Positions 22,657 to 29,157 of a stretch of 36,586 nucleotides of DNA are shown here, piece after piece. The position numbers and the translations under genes are program-made. The DNA comes from a virus: the IMG/VR virus record IMGVR_UViG_3300042453_004843, positions 1 to 36,586 of that record. One strand, given 5' to 3'. Numbering within the stretch: position 1 is the first letter of the stretch; each line of letters begins with the position of its first letter. Under the pieces are notes generated by a model. That model was given only the letters and a program-made list of their open reading frames with translations. It was not told the origin of the DNA and ran no database searches.

Positions 22657-23012
22657 GCGCCCTCCATGGGGCGGACGTGTCGCCCGGCTGCGATTTCCTC
22701 AATCAGCTCGCGAACGTAGTCCTCGGTGCGCTCCGGGAGAACCTCGCAGCCCAGCAGGTCGTCTCGCAGCTCGGCAAGTACCGCCGCCCGCTCAGCAGCC
22801 GCGCCCTCGTCCCGCAGCGCCTGGCGCTCGGCCTCAAGCTTGGCCGCGCGGGCCCGCTGCACCAACGGCTCGGCGTGGACATCGCGCGTCAGCGTAAAGT
22901 GGCCCATCGAGCACCTGCTCGAGCCGGACGGGTCGCGGTCGCGCTGGATGATGGCGCAGCCGCAGCTCGACGCCGGGCAGTAGCCGTAGGGGTTCAGGTC
23001 GTCGGTGGTCAT
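22653..23012 (-). CDS. Zinc-cluster/coiled-coil protein, third member of the accessory family
   Basis: A 119-residue protein. Cysteines at 12, 17, 19 and 34 near the N-terminus (YGYCPASSCGCAI) could bind zinc. An Ala/Glu/Arg helix contains EGAAAERAAVLAELR, and the protein ends GRHVRPMEGA. Both the helix motif and the tail occur in the proteins at 1 and 33909 (EGAAAERAAVVAW and GRHVRPVEGA), so all three share a C-terminal module joined to different zinc-binding N-termini. Function unknown. Confidence 0.72.
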   Translation of the reverse strand: MTTDDLNPYGYCPASSCGCAIIQRDRDPSGSSRCSMGHFTLTRDVHAEPLVQRARAAKLEAERQALRDEGAAAERAAVLAELRDDLLGCEVLPERTEDYVRELIEEIAAGRHVRPMEGA

Positions 23013-23015
23013 GCT

Positions 23016-23348
23016 CTACTCCTGAAGGCGGCGGTCGCCGCGGATGATGCGCGCGGCCACAGCGGCGTGCGCGGGGGTGGGAGCGGGGATGCCGGGCGCC
23101 GCGGGCGGGGCCCACGGGCGGCGGGGCTCGGCAGGCTCTGGCGGTGGCGGGGCAGGCAGCGGGGCCGGCCGGCGCGCGGCCGGGTCGAGCCAGGGGCAGA
23201 CCTCGCGAGCGTAGCGGAGGGCGGCCTCCCGGTCGCCAGCCCGCTGCAGCGCCGCGATGCGGGCCTGCATGTCCTCGGCGGCCTCGGTGTCGGTGAAGAG
23301 CAGCTGTCTCCAGCGGTCCCACAGCGCGTCGTAGACGTCCCGTGCCAT
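23016..23348 (-). CDS. Hypothetical protein downstream of the replication gene
   Basis: A 110-residue protein from ATG 23348, overlapping the stop of the replication protein by one base. The N-terminal half is a helical domain (MARDVYDALWDRWRQLLFTD, AALQRAGDREAALRYAREVC), and the rest is Pro-rich with an Arg-rich end. By analogy with lambda P, which follows O, it might be a helicase loader, but no AAA+ motif is visible and it is short. A replication accessory role is only inferred from its place. Confidence 0.6.
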   Translation of the reverse strand: MARDVYDALWDRWRQLLFTDTEAAEDMQARIAALQRAGDREAALRYAREVCPWLDPAARRPAPLPAPPPPEPAEPRRPWAPPAAPGIPAPTPAHAAVAARIIRGDRRLQE

Positions 23349-24787
23349 CAGGTCACCTCCGCAGCGAGCCGGGCCTCGAGGTGCACAAGGGCCAGCGCGA
23401 TGGCGTCGAGCTGCTGCTGCGCGACCACGCGGCGGTTCTGCGCCGCTGCCACCTCGCGGGCCGCGGGCCCGAAGGGCGGGCCGCCCGCGCGCCGCTCGGC
23501 AGCTTGCGCCGCCTTGGCCTGCTCGTGCGCCGCGTTGGCAGCCTCGAGCTCGGCCAGCCACCCGTCCCGGGCCTCCGCAGCAGCGGCGCGGTCCTCGAGC
23601 AGCCGCTCACGCAGCGGCCGGACCGGCGCAGCAGGGGGCGGCGGCGGTGGTGCGGGCGGCGGCTCCGGCTCGGCGACCTCCTCCCACAGCAGCACGGCGG
23701 GCGCGGCAGCCTGCTCGGCGATCCACGCTTGCCGCTCGGCCTCCTCCTGCCGCTCCCGCTGCTCGCGGGCGGCCATCAGCGGGGTCACCACCTGCACCAC
23801 CGGGGCCTCGCCCCGCGGCTCAAGGTCGTGCTCGTGCGCGCCCTCCAGCCCGCGCCAGCTGCGGCGCTCGGCGTACTCCGGGTGCGCGAGCAGGGTGCTC
23901 AGGTCCCGCGTGTAGTCGGAGCCCGGCCGCCGCGCGTCCTCGGCGCGCAGCCACGCCGCTTCGGGCGAGCGCAGCATCCACGTCCAGCCGTCGACCACCT
24001 CCTGTGGGCTCTGCCGGGCCAGCGCGCGGCGCACGCGTGGGAGCCACGTGGTCGGCGACAGGGCGCGACCGCCGCGGTGGCGGTCGAGCCGCATGGCGTC
24101 GAGCCGGCGCAGCAGGTCCTCGGCGGCCTCCACCTCGCGGGCCGCCTTGGATGGGCGGGCAGGCTTGACCGGCTCCATCCCGCCACCGATGAGCGAGAGC
24201 TGGCCCGCGCCAGCGGGCTGGTTGCTCTCCGTGTCGGTGCCTGTGTCGGTGCCTGTGTCGGTGTCCTGTGTTCTTTGCGCGTGGGGAGGTCGGCTGGAGG
24301 TCGGCTGGAGGTCGGCTGGAGAACCGCTGGCGGAGCGCTGGAGATTGGCTGGAGGTCCGCTGGCGGACGGCTGGCGACCGGGGTGCATCACCACGCCGCT
24401 TTCGTCGCGAAAGCTGGAGGTCCGCTGGAGGTCCGCTGGAGATTGGCTGGCGGCCGGCTGGAGATTGGCTGGCGGAGCGCTGGAGGTTCGCTGGCGGTCG
24501 GCTGGCGGCCGCTGGTCAGGCTTGGCCGGGTCCGCCCACGCGGGCCGGTCGGCCATCGTCGAGCGCGCCGCGTGCTCGGTCCACGCCCAGCGGCGGCACA
24601 GCGCCGGGCGACCGGGGCGCATGTCGCGGCCGTTCATGCGGCTCAGGTCATCCCACCAGCGCAGGTCCATCAGTACCGCAGCTTCGGGCCACGGTGCGCC
24701 CGTGCTGGCGAGCGTGTCGGCGATGGATGGCCACCACGCGGCCTCCATCGGCACCCATCCAACGATGACGGGGGGGACGCGGGCCAT
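23348..24787 (-). CDS. Replication initiation protein (lambda O-like organiser)
   Basis: A 479-residue protein from ATG 24787. The N-terminal domain (VGWVPMEAAWWPSIADTL, MDLRWWDDLSRMNGRDMRPG, LCRRWAWTEHAA) looks like the winged-helix origin-binding part of phage O and DnaT-like proteins. A Ser/Gln/Pro-rich linker encoded by tandem 11-bp DNA repeats follows (residues ~90-165), then a C-terminal region with WLPRVRRALARQSPQEVV, a PEPPPAPPPPPP linker and a coiled coil that may load host helicase. No helicase or primase motif is present, so host factors are required. The repeats place the origin in the gene. Confidence 0.8.
   Translation of the reverse strand: MARVPPVIVGWVPMEAAWWPSIADTLASTGAPWPEAAVLMDLRWWDDLSRMNGRDMRPGRPALCRRWAWTEHAARSTMADRPAWADPAKPDQRPPADRQRTSSAPPANLQPAASQSPADLQRTSSFRDESGVVMHPGRQPSASGPPANLQRSASGSPADLQPTSSRPPHAQRTQDTDTGTDTGTDTESNQPAGAGQLSLIGGGMEPVKPARPSKAAREVEAAEDLLRRLDAMRLDRHRGGRALSPTTWLPRVRRALARQSPQEVVDGWTWMLRSPEAAWLRAEDARRPGSDYTRDLSTLLAHPEYAERRSWRGLEGAHEHDLEPRGEAPVVQVVTPLMAAREQRERQEEAERQAWIAEQAAAPAVLLWEEVAEPEPPPAPPPPPPAAPVRPLRERLLEDRAAAAEARDGWLAELEAANAAHEQAKAAQAAERRAGGPPFGPAAREVAAAQNRRVVAQQQLDAIALALVHLEARLAAEVT
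24231..24266. repeat. Three 12-bp direct repeats in the replication gene
   Basis: GTGTCGGTGCCT occurs at 24231 and 24243, with a close third copy at 24255. In the protein it gives a Thr-Asp-Thr-Gly repeat (TDTGTDTGTDTE). It lies about 30 bases from the 11-bp array and may be part of the origin, or simple slippage in a linker. Confidence 0.8.
24294..24522. repeat. Iteron array: 18 copies of an 11-bp repeat, probable replication origin
   Basis: CTGG recurs every 11 bases at 24294, 24305, 24316, 24327, 24338, 24349, 24360 and 24371, then at 24414, 24425, 24436, 24447, 24458, 24469, 24480, 24491, 24502, and 24512. Units read CTGGAGGTCCG or CTGGCGGACGG and variants. Eleven bases is about one helical turn, so every copy faces the same side of the DNA. 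A 33-base gap holds a palindrome. Lambdoid phages also keep origin iterons inside the initiator gene, supporting an origin function. Confidence 0.75.
24398..24414. repeat. Palindrome between iteron blocks
   Basis: GCTTTCG and CGAAAGC are perfect 7-base arms around a TCG spacer, placed between the 8-copy and 10-copy iteron blocks. It is locally less G+C-rich and could be a binding site or an unwinding start, but this is inference. Confidence 0.6.
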
Positions 24788-24852
24788 CAGGGCACCGCGG
24801 GGCGCGCCTGTGGCGCAGCCATGCCCCTGCTCGGGGCGGAGGTCGTAAGCAT
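24787..24852 (-). CDS. Possible 21-residue leader peptide coupled to the replication gene
   Basis: ATG at 24852, preceded by GGAG 6 bases upstream, opens 21 codons (MLTTSAPSRGMAAPQARPAVP) whose stop overlaps the replication gene ATG (TGATG). The arrangement matches coupling elsewhere in this phage, but the peptide is very short and Pro-rich. It may set the translation level of the initiator rather than act itself. Confidence 0.35.
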   Translation of the reverse strand: MLTTSAPSRGMAAPQARPAVP

Positions 24853-24858
24853 TGCGGA

Positions 24859-24958
24859 CTCCGTTCGGGTTCCGGCTGCGCCGCCCGACCGCCCGCCGCT
24901 GACCGGTGGCCAAACCGGGGCGGCGGGCGGGGTGCGCTGGCGAGGCGCGTGAACGGAG
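24859..24958. repeat. Nested inverted repeats in the leader of the replication gene
   Basis: The 164-base gap 24853-25016 holds an outer inverted repeat, CTCCGTTC (24859-24866) with GAACGGAG (24951-24958), and an inner 11-base pair, CCGCCCGCCGC (24889-24899) with GCGGCGGGCGG (24920-24930). The inner loop itself contains two CCGG tetramers that can pair. On the minus-strand RNA this would form a long stem-loop before the initiator gene. No gene is seen here. Confidence 0.55.
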
Positions 24959-25016
24959 CGACAGCCGTGGGCTCTTCGTGGCCCGCCCGCAGCCTACCAC
25001 GGGCGGAGCCGGGGCG

Positions 25017-25253
25017 CTACAGCGCCGCCGCCGTGGCGACGACGTGGACCTCGAGCTCCGGCCGCCACGACTCCCACACCACGAGCCGCGCCGCCCGGTC
25101 GAGCTGGCGGAGCGCCGGGGTGCTGCGCTCGCGCGCGGCGAGGGCCAGGTCGACGACGTCGGCGAGCTCCTCCGGCGACACGCGGCGGCGCAGGGCGCCC
25201 AGCCGAGGCCGGGCGTAGGCAAGCAGGTGCGCGCGGAGGGCGGGCGGGCTCAC
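25017..25253 (-). CDS. Small hypothetical helical protein
   Basis: A 78-residue protein, GTG start coupled to the methyltransferase-like gene stop. It has an Arg/Ala/Leu helix (LRAHLLAYARPRLGALRRR), a VSPEELADVVDLALAARER segment and an end with VVWESWRPELEVHVV. The pattern is soluble and helical, with no known domain. It is the last gene before the leader of the replication gene. Confidence 0.6.
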   Translation of the reverse strand: MSPPALRAHLLAYARPRLGALRRRVSPEELADVVDLALAARERSTPALRQLDRAARLVVWESWRPELEVHVVATAAAL

Positions 25254-25822
25254 GGGGTGCTCCGGGCGGCGCGGGCCATGCCGAGCAGCAGGTCGGCGAA
25301 GGCTGGCGGGGTTTGCCGTCGCCGCGGGTCGGAGCTGGACAGCAGCTCGATGCGGCCCGCGGCGCCCGAGGGGCCCCAGCGCAGCGGGGGAGGCGGGGCC
25401 TCGCCGACGTAGTAGAGCAGGGTCGGCTTGGGGCAGCCGTGCCCATAGTGGCCCTGCTCAACCTGGCAGGCCCAGCCGGGGCGGTAGAGCGTGCGTGCCC
25501 AGCCGCGGGCCGGGGCAGGGGGCAGCCCGAAGGCGGGCCAAGCGGCAGACCCCACGGGGTGCTCCAGCACGCCGCCCCAGCGCTCGACTGCGGCGAGGGC
25601 AGCGGCGAAACAGCCGCCGTCCTCGCCGATGCCGGGACGCCCGGGGACCGCCGCCCAGATGTGGGCGAGCCGCGACCACCGCTCGCACGGCGGGTGCGCC
25701 ACGACGGGCAGCGGGCCAGCGTAGAGGCGGGCGTCGCGGTCCTCGGGCCACAGGTCGACGCCGGGGCGGTCGTAGATGCCGCCCCGGTCGACGTAGAGGG
25801 CGGCGACGGTCGGCGCGCTCAC
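25250..25822 (-). CDS. DNA cytosine methyltransferase-like phage protein (PPC motif)
   Basis: A 190-residue protein from GTG 25822. The segment VAHPPCERWSRLA has the PC dipeptide of C5-methyltransferases, then GGCFAAALAAVERWGGVLEH with P-V-G-S, a GHGCPKPTLLYYVG segment, and RQTPPAFADLLLG near the end. The order hPPCxxW ... GGvLEHP ... kpTlLY ... TPxxFA is one I know from unnamed phage proteins related to Dcm-like enzymes. It lacks a clear AdoMet-binding FxGxG loop at its N-terminus, so activity is uncertain. Confidence 0.6.
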   Translation of the reverse strand: MSAPTVAALYVDRGGIYDRPGVDLWPEDRDARLYAGPLPVVAHPPCERWSRLAHIWAAVPGRPGIGEDGGCFAAALAAVERWGGVLEHPVGSAAWPAFGLPPAPARGWARTLYRPGWACQVEQGHYGHGCPKPTLLYYVGEAPPPPLRWGPSGAAGRIELLSSSDPRRRQTPPAFADLLLGMARAARSTP

Positions 25823-26133
25823 GGGGTGAGCAGCACGACGCGCACGAGGGTCGCGGGCGTGCCGTAGAGAGCGAGGTCGCCCTCGGGGGTGAGCGCCCAG
25901 GCGCGCGGCTCGCACCCGCCGCCGCCGGGCTCGCCGGGGCCGGTGCAGGCGTGGACGCTGACCACGTCGCCGGGGGGCAGCGGGAGGGTGGGCGCCGGCA
26001 GGGTGGGGTCGACGACGACGGAGATCTCCACCACCTCGAGGGTGGAGCCGCTGGCGACCACCTCGGCGGCGGTGTCGGAGGCTGCGGCGGCGCAGGCGGA
26101 GAGGAGGAGGGCGAGCAGGTGCGAGCGGGTCAT
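25819..26133 (-). CDS. Putative lipoprotein of the early region
   Basis: A 104-residue protein beginning MTRSHLLALLLSACAAA. A basic N-region, a short hydrophobic core and the lipobox LSAC fit lipoprotein processing at Cys14. The rest has a Pro-rich strand (DPTLPAPTLPLPPGDVV) and a second Cys pair. Phage lipoproteins include Rz1-type spanins and superinfection-exclusion proteins. Its position among early genes, away from the amidase, favours the second, but this is inference. Confidence 0.55.
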   Translation of the reverse strand: MTRSHLLALLLSACAAAASDTAAEVVASGSTLEVVEISVVVDPTLPAPTLPLPPGDVVSVHACTGPGEPGGGGCEPRAWALTPEGDLALYGTPATLVRVVLLTP

Positions 26134-26164
26134 CGGGGCTCAGTGGTGGTGGGGGTGGTGAGCA

Positions 26165-26674
26165 TCACGCGGGGGACCACGTGCGCTCCATCTCGTCGAG
26201 CTCGGCGAGCAGCGTGTCGAGCTTGGCGATCTGCTGCTCGCGAGCGTCGATGACCTGGCGCGCCGCGTCGATGCGCTCCTGCGCTTCGGCTCGGCAGGCT
26301 ACCGCAGCGGCGCGGGCCTCGCCCAGCCGGCCGAAATGGCTCATGCCGGCGCGCGCGAGAGCGGCGGCCAATTGCGTCCGCTGAGCATCGGAGCGGGCGA
26401 TATCGAACTTGACGGCCTCCCATCGGGCGATGGCGGTGGTGCGCTCGGCGTGGGGCAGCTCAGGCAGCTCCGCCACACCGGCGACGGTGGCGATGAGCCG
26501 GGTGCTGAGCGGCCACGACGCGCCAGACGGGGCGATGAGGCCCATCCGGCGGAGGCTGTCGAGGGTGGGCTGCGTCACGTCGGTGCGGGTGAGCAGGTCG
26601 TGGCCGCGGGTGACACCGGCGGGCCGGGCGGCGAGGGTCAGGGCGGCGCGCTGGGGCGCGGAGAGGCGGGTCAT
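26165..26674 (-). CDS. Putative winged-helix DNA-binding protein with coiled coil
   Basis: A 169-residue protein from ATG 26674 with AGGAG 7 bases upstream. The first 65 residues (SAPQRAALTLAARPAGVTRG, TDVTQPTLDSLRRMGLIA, LSTRLIATVAGVAEL) have a helix-turn-helix-and-wing pattern as in MarR-like folds, then a long coiled coil (RRA...EAQERIDAARQVIDARE QQIAKL). It may be an early regulator of the leftward operon. The fold is inferred by pattern. Confidence 0.6.
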   Translation of the reverse strand: MTRLSAPQRAALTLAARPAGVTRGHDLLTRTDVTQPTLDSLRRMGLIAPSGASWPLSTRLIATVAGVAELPELPHAERTTAIARWEAVKFDIARSDAQRTQLAAALARAGMSHFGRLGEARAAAVACRAEAQERIDAARQVIDAREQQIAKLDTLLAELDEMERTWSPA

Positions 26675-26713
26675 CGGGGCTCCTGTGGGGTGAGGGTCGT
26701 GCGGCGGCGCATG

Positions 26714-26965
26714 TCAGCCCTTGACCGGCCGCTTGACCGACTCGCGGAGCCGCTCAAGCTCGGCGACCGCGCGGCGCTCGTCTTGGTACGCCTTGACCGC
26801 CCACACGCGGGCTTCGGCCTCGCCGATGAGGAGGCCCTCGATGTGCTGGAGGTTGTCGGCGAGGTGCACCGCGGCCTCCGCGGGGGTCGCGCCTGCGGCG
26901 ACCGCGTCGCGGTAGAGTTGGAGGGCGCGGCCCACCATCCAGGGGTGGTTCGGTAGGGTGCTCAT
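26714..26965 (-). CDS. Small hypothetical early protein
   Basis: An 83-residue protein with ATG 26965 and AGGAG 7 bases upstream; the same 12 bases before the start as for the ERF gene (ACAGGAGCGACC). It is mostly helical: WMVGRALQLYRDAVAAG, EAAVHLADNLQHIEGLL, then a charged helix and a Lys/Arg end (KRPVKG). No domain is recognised. Confidence 0.65.
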   Translation of the reverse strand: MSTLPNHPWMVGRALQLYRDAVAAGATPAEAAVHLADNLQHIEGLLIGEAEARVWAVKAYQDERRAVAELERLRESVKRPVKG

Positions 26966-26985
26966 GGTCGCTCCTGTGCGGGTGC

Positions 26986-27008
26986 GCACCCCGGGCGCCT
27001 CGGGGTGC
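26986..27008 (-). terminator. Hairpin between the first leftward genes
   Basis: GCACCCCG and CGGGGTGC pair over 8 bases around a 7-base loop, in the 70-base gap between the genes at 27036 and 26714. There is no T-tract. It may attenuate transcription from the promoter at 27409. Confidence 0.4.
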
Positions 27009-27035
27009 TGGTGGTAGGCCAGGGCCGGCCGGGGG

Positions 27036-27293
27036 CTACTCGCCGAGGCCGAGCAGCATGTCGTCGGTGCGGTCTTGGATGTCCTCTTGGCGCGCCTTGC
27101 GCTGCATGACGCCGTTGAGGGCGGCGGTGAGCAGGTCGCTGGTGGGGGTGATGCCGGCGCACTTGAGGCCGATGGCCAGCACCTCAAGCGTGTCGACCAC
27201 CTCGACAATGGGGCCAACCCAGGCACGGCCTTCGCCGTTGTTGAGGGCCGCGATGCGGCGGTCGAACGCGGTCGTCGTGTCGTTGGTGGACAT
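27036..27293 (-). CDS. Small early protein of the leftward operon
   Basis: An 85-residue acidic protein whose ATG (27293) overlaps the stop of the 24-residue ORF upstream (TGATG). The middle, VGPIVEVVDTLEVLAIGLKC and DLLTAALNGVMQRKA, is helical, ending DIQDRTDDMLLGLGE. Being the second reading frame after the divergent promoter it may regulate early expression or take over the host, but nothing in it shows which. Confidence 0.65.
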   Translation of the reverse strand: MSTNDTTTAFDRRIAALNNGEGRAWVGPIVEVVDTLEVLAIGLKCAGITPTSDLLTAALNGVMQRKARQEDIQDRTDDMLLGLGE

Positions 27294-27367
27294 CAGCAGT
27301 TGTCCATGAGCCCGCCGTTGCAGGCGGCGAAAAGGCGGGCGAGCATCGTGTACAGGTCGTCGAACAT
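27293..27367 (-). CDS. 24-residue first ORF of the leftward operon
   Basis: ATG 27367 with GGAG about 6 bases upstream encodes MFDDLYTMLARLFAACNGGL plus MDNC. It lies some 35 bases from the predicted start of transcription and overlaps the next gene by TGATG. The peptide is amphipathic with two Cys, so it could be a tiny functional early peptide or a translational leader. Below the length limit of most gene finders. Confidence 0.45.
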   Translation of the reverse strand: MFDDLYTMLARLFAACNGGLMDNC

Positions 27368-27408
27368 GGGAGCTCCAGGGTGAGGCCGGCAGAAGCGCCG
27401 GCATGGAA

Positions 27409-27437
27409 AGTGTAGCGCACTCCGCTTGCGCGCGCAA
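27409..27437 (-). promoter_or_regulatory. Leftward early promoter of the divergent pair
   Basis: On the minus strand TTGCGC (27432-27437) and TACACT (27409-27414) are 17 bases apart. The -35 box is half of the 14-bp palindrome and directly abuts the -35 box of the rightward promoter. The stretch GTGCGCTA at the -10 end is shared with the promoters at 22234 and 33142. Confidence 0.75.
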
Positions 27438-27438
27438 G
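27425..27438. promoter_or_regulatory. 14-bp palindrome holding both -35 boxes (putative operator)
   Basis: CTTGCGCGCGCAAG is a perfect palindrome. Each half supplies one TTGCGC -35 box of the two divergent promoters, so one bound protein would block both. No repressor gene can be named, but the early genes on either side are candidates. Confidence 0.65.
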
Positions 27439-27454
27439 CCCTATCGGATATGCT
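27426..27454 (+). promoter_or_regulatory. Rightward promoter of the divergent pair
   Basis: TTGCGC (27426-27431) and TATGCT (27449-27454) are 17 bases apart. The spacer has CTATCGGA (27441-27448), also in the promoter at 22234. It is followed 26 bases later by the first rightward gene and its GAGGAGGG site. Confidence 0.78.
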
Positions 27455-27480
27455 CCGGGGGCGCCGAGGAGGGCGCACCG

Positions 27481-27804
27481 ATGATGCGTGACACCAACCG
27501 GTTCCTGTCTCTTGTGACCGCGCTCGACTTCATGGTGCATGAGCCGGACGGCCCTGCTGTTGGGGTGGTGCTCGACCACTTCTCCTGGCTGGTTGACCGC
27601 AAGCACCTGCGCCACGCGGTGCATATGTGCACAAACTCTGCGGTCTACAAGCCGCAAAGCGACGACGCTGTGCGACTTCTCGCCGCCATCTTGCGGGACG
27701 ACGACACCGCGGCGGCCGAGCACCTCGGGGGCGTGCTCAACGCGTGGCGCGGCGACCTGGTCACCCGGTGGGACCGGCTGGAGGCCCTGTGCCCCGCCGA
27801 GTGA
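27481..27804 (+). CDS. First rightward protein, possible regulator
   Basis: A 107-residue protein; ATG 27481 or 27484 with GAGGAGGG 7 bases upstream. Helical segments RFLSLVTALDFMVHE, LVDRKHLRHAVHMC and DDAVRLLAAILRDDD, with two Cys and several His, give an acidic soluble protein. No known family. As the first gene after the divergent promoters it may act in gene control; the promoter palindrome is its nearest possible target. Confidence 0.65.
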   Translation: MMRDTNRFLSLVTALDFMVHEPDGPAVGVVLDHFSWLVDRKHLRHAVHMCTNSAVYKPQSDDAVRLLAAILRDDDTAAAEHLGGVLNAWRGDLVTRWDRLEALCPAE

Positions 27805-28247
27805 GCAGCCGCCCGGTGGGCGAACTCGTGGCCGCCCGGCTGGCCCGCGAGCTCGCCGCGTTGGCTGCGGAGGGGCTCGCCCCGACGCGCACGGAGGCCG
27901 GGCTGCGGCTCGGCTGGTCGATGGGCTTGAGCAGCCAGCACCTCGGCACGATGCTCCGGCAGCAGGTCATCGCCCCGGGCGAGCGACTGCCGCACGTGCG
28001 CGGCGGCGCGAGCCGGCTCCTGTGGCCGGGCCCGCGGGCGGCCGAGGTGCTGATCCCCGAGGAGGTCGCCGCGTGGGAGGCGGCCCGGCAGGTGCCCCCG
28101 GAGCGGGGCGTGGTGACGGTCGCTGGTGAGCAGCGGCCGGTGGTGGATGGCGTCGCCCTCGGCACGGTGCCGGGTGGGGACTGGCGGTTGCGCCGCGGTG
28201 GTGTCGCGGTGCGTGAGGACGGCAAGACTGGCCGGTGGGAGGCGTGA
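27801..28247 (+). CDS. Putative helix-turn-helix protein
   Basis: A 148-residue protein, GTG 27801 coupled to the previous stop. Residues ~22-50 (APTRTEAGLRLGWSMGLSSQ, HLGTMLRQQ) look like a helix-turn-helix in which TEAGLRLGWS is the first helix and SSQHLGTML the recognition helix. The rest is Arg/Val-rich with several strands, possibly a ligand or dimer region. It may be a transcription regulator; evidence is pattern only. Confidence 0.55.
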   Translation: MSSRPVGELVAARLARELAALAAEGLAPTRTEAGLRLGWSMGLSSQHLGTMLRQQVIAPGERLPHVRGGASRLLWPGPRAAEVLIPEEVAAWEAARQVPPERGVVTVAGEQRPVVDGVALGTVPGGDWRLRRGGVAVREDGKTGRWEA

Positions 28248-28591
28248 TGATGAAGGTGGAGCGATACGGGCTTTTGGTGCAGACGACGAGCGTGGACCGC
28301 GCTCTTGACCGGGTGGCGATGGCGCTGGTTGTGCTCCCCGAGCGGGTGCGCTCGGTGGCGATGCCGGCGCTCGGTGTCGTCGCCGAGGCGGTGGACGCCG
28401 GGCGCCGCGCGCAGGGGGCGGCCGCGACGGCGCGGGCTGAGGCAGCGGAGCTGCGGGGGCGGCTGGCCCTCGCCATCGAGGAGGCCGACGGCTGGCGGGC
28501 CCGACTGGAGCGCGCCGAGGACGAGCTCGCCGCCACCCGCCGCTGCCTCGAGGCGGCAGAGGAGGCGCTCGGCGCCCGGGTGGGCGCATGA
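28247..28591 (+). CDS. Coiled-coil hypothetical protein
   Basis: A 114-residue protein from ATG 28247 overlapping the previous stop (TGATG; another ATG follows at once). The first third (KVERYGLLVQTTSVDRALDR) is mixed, then a continuous coiled coil runs from TARAEAAELRGRLALA to RCLEAAEEALGA. Such short coiled-coil proteins occur beside RusA and terminase genes in many phages without known role. Confidence 0.68.
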   Translation: MMKVERYGLLVQTTSVDRALDRVAMALVVLPERVRSVAMPALGVVAEAVDAGRRAQGAAATARAEAAELRGRLALAIEEADGWRARLERAEDELAATRRCLEAAEEALGARVGA

Positions 28592-29157
28592 CCCGCTTCG
28601 TGCTGCCGGGCGACGTGCCGGACACCCGGCCCCGCGCCCGGGCCATCACCGTGGACGGCCGGGCCACCGCCCGGGCCTACACCGCCAGCCCTTACCGGGC
28701 ATGGCAGGCTGCGGCGCGCGCCGCCATCGCTGACGTGTGGGGCTCGCGGCCGCCGCTGACCGGGCCTGTCGAAGTGCGGTTGCTGGTCATCCGCCAGACG
28801 CCGGTCAGCATCGTGACGCTGGCTGCCGAGCCCCGCCGCTGGGCGGTGGCGGGCGGCTGCGACGTTGACAACGCGGCGAAGGCAGTGCTCGACGCGCTGC
28901 AGGCCAGCGAGGTCAAGGGCGCCCTCTGTGCCGCTGGGGTGATGCTCGACGACGCGCAGGTGGTGCGTCTCGTCGTGGAGCGCGTGTGGGGCTCGGTGAT
29001 GGAGGGGGAGCGGATGCGGCACGCGCCGGGGGCGACGGCGAAGGAGAAATACGCTGCGGTCCGCGCTGCAGCCTACGCTCGGTGCGAGCGTAGCGCGTGC
29101 GTTGTCAATGTGTTTCCTGTCGAGCACCAATGGGGCGCGGCTGGGGGTGACCTGTGA
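28588..29157 (+). CDS. rusA: RusA-family Holliday junction resolvase
   Basis: A 189-residue protein in ATGA overlap. The family's catalytic acidic pattern is complete: GGCDVDNAAKAVLDAL (Asp92, Asp94, Asn95, Lys98, Asp102) and GVMLDDAQVVRL (Asp121, Asp122). RusA dimers cut four-way junctions; here it would resolve recombination and packaging intermediates made with the ERF protein. The C-terminal 50 residues (HAPGATAKEKYAAVRAAAYA) are extra compared with the ~120-residue family norm. Confidence 0.9.
   Translation: MTRFVLPGDVPDTRPRARAITVDGRATARAYTASPYRAWQAAARAAIADVWGSRPPLTGPVEVRLLVIRQTPVSIVTLAAEPRRWAVAGGCDVDNAAKAVLDALQASEVKGALCAAGVMLDDAQVVRLVVERVWGSVMEGERMRHAPGATAKEKYAAVRAAAYARCERSACVVNVFPVEHQWGAAGGDL

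Noticed and set aside
24294-24522. CRISPR array in the 11-bp repeat region
   Set aside because: Repeats are 11 bases with no unique spacers, lie inside a coding frame and have no cas genes nearby.
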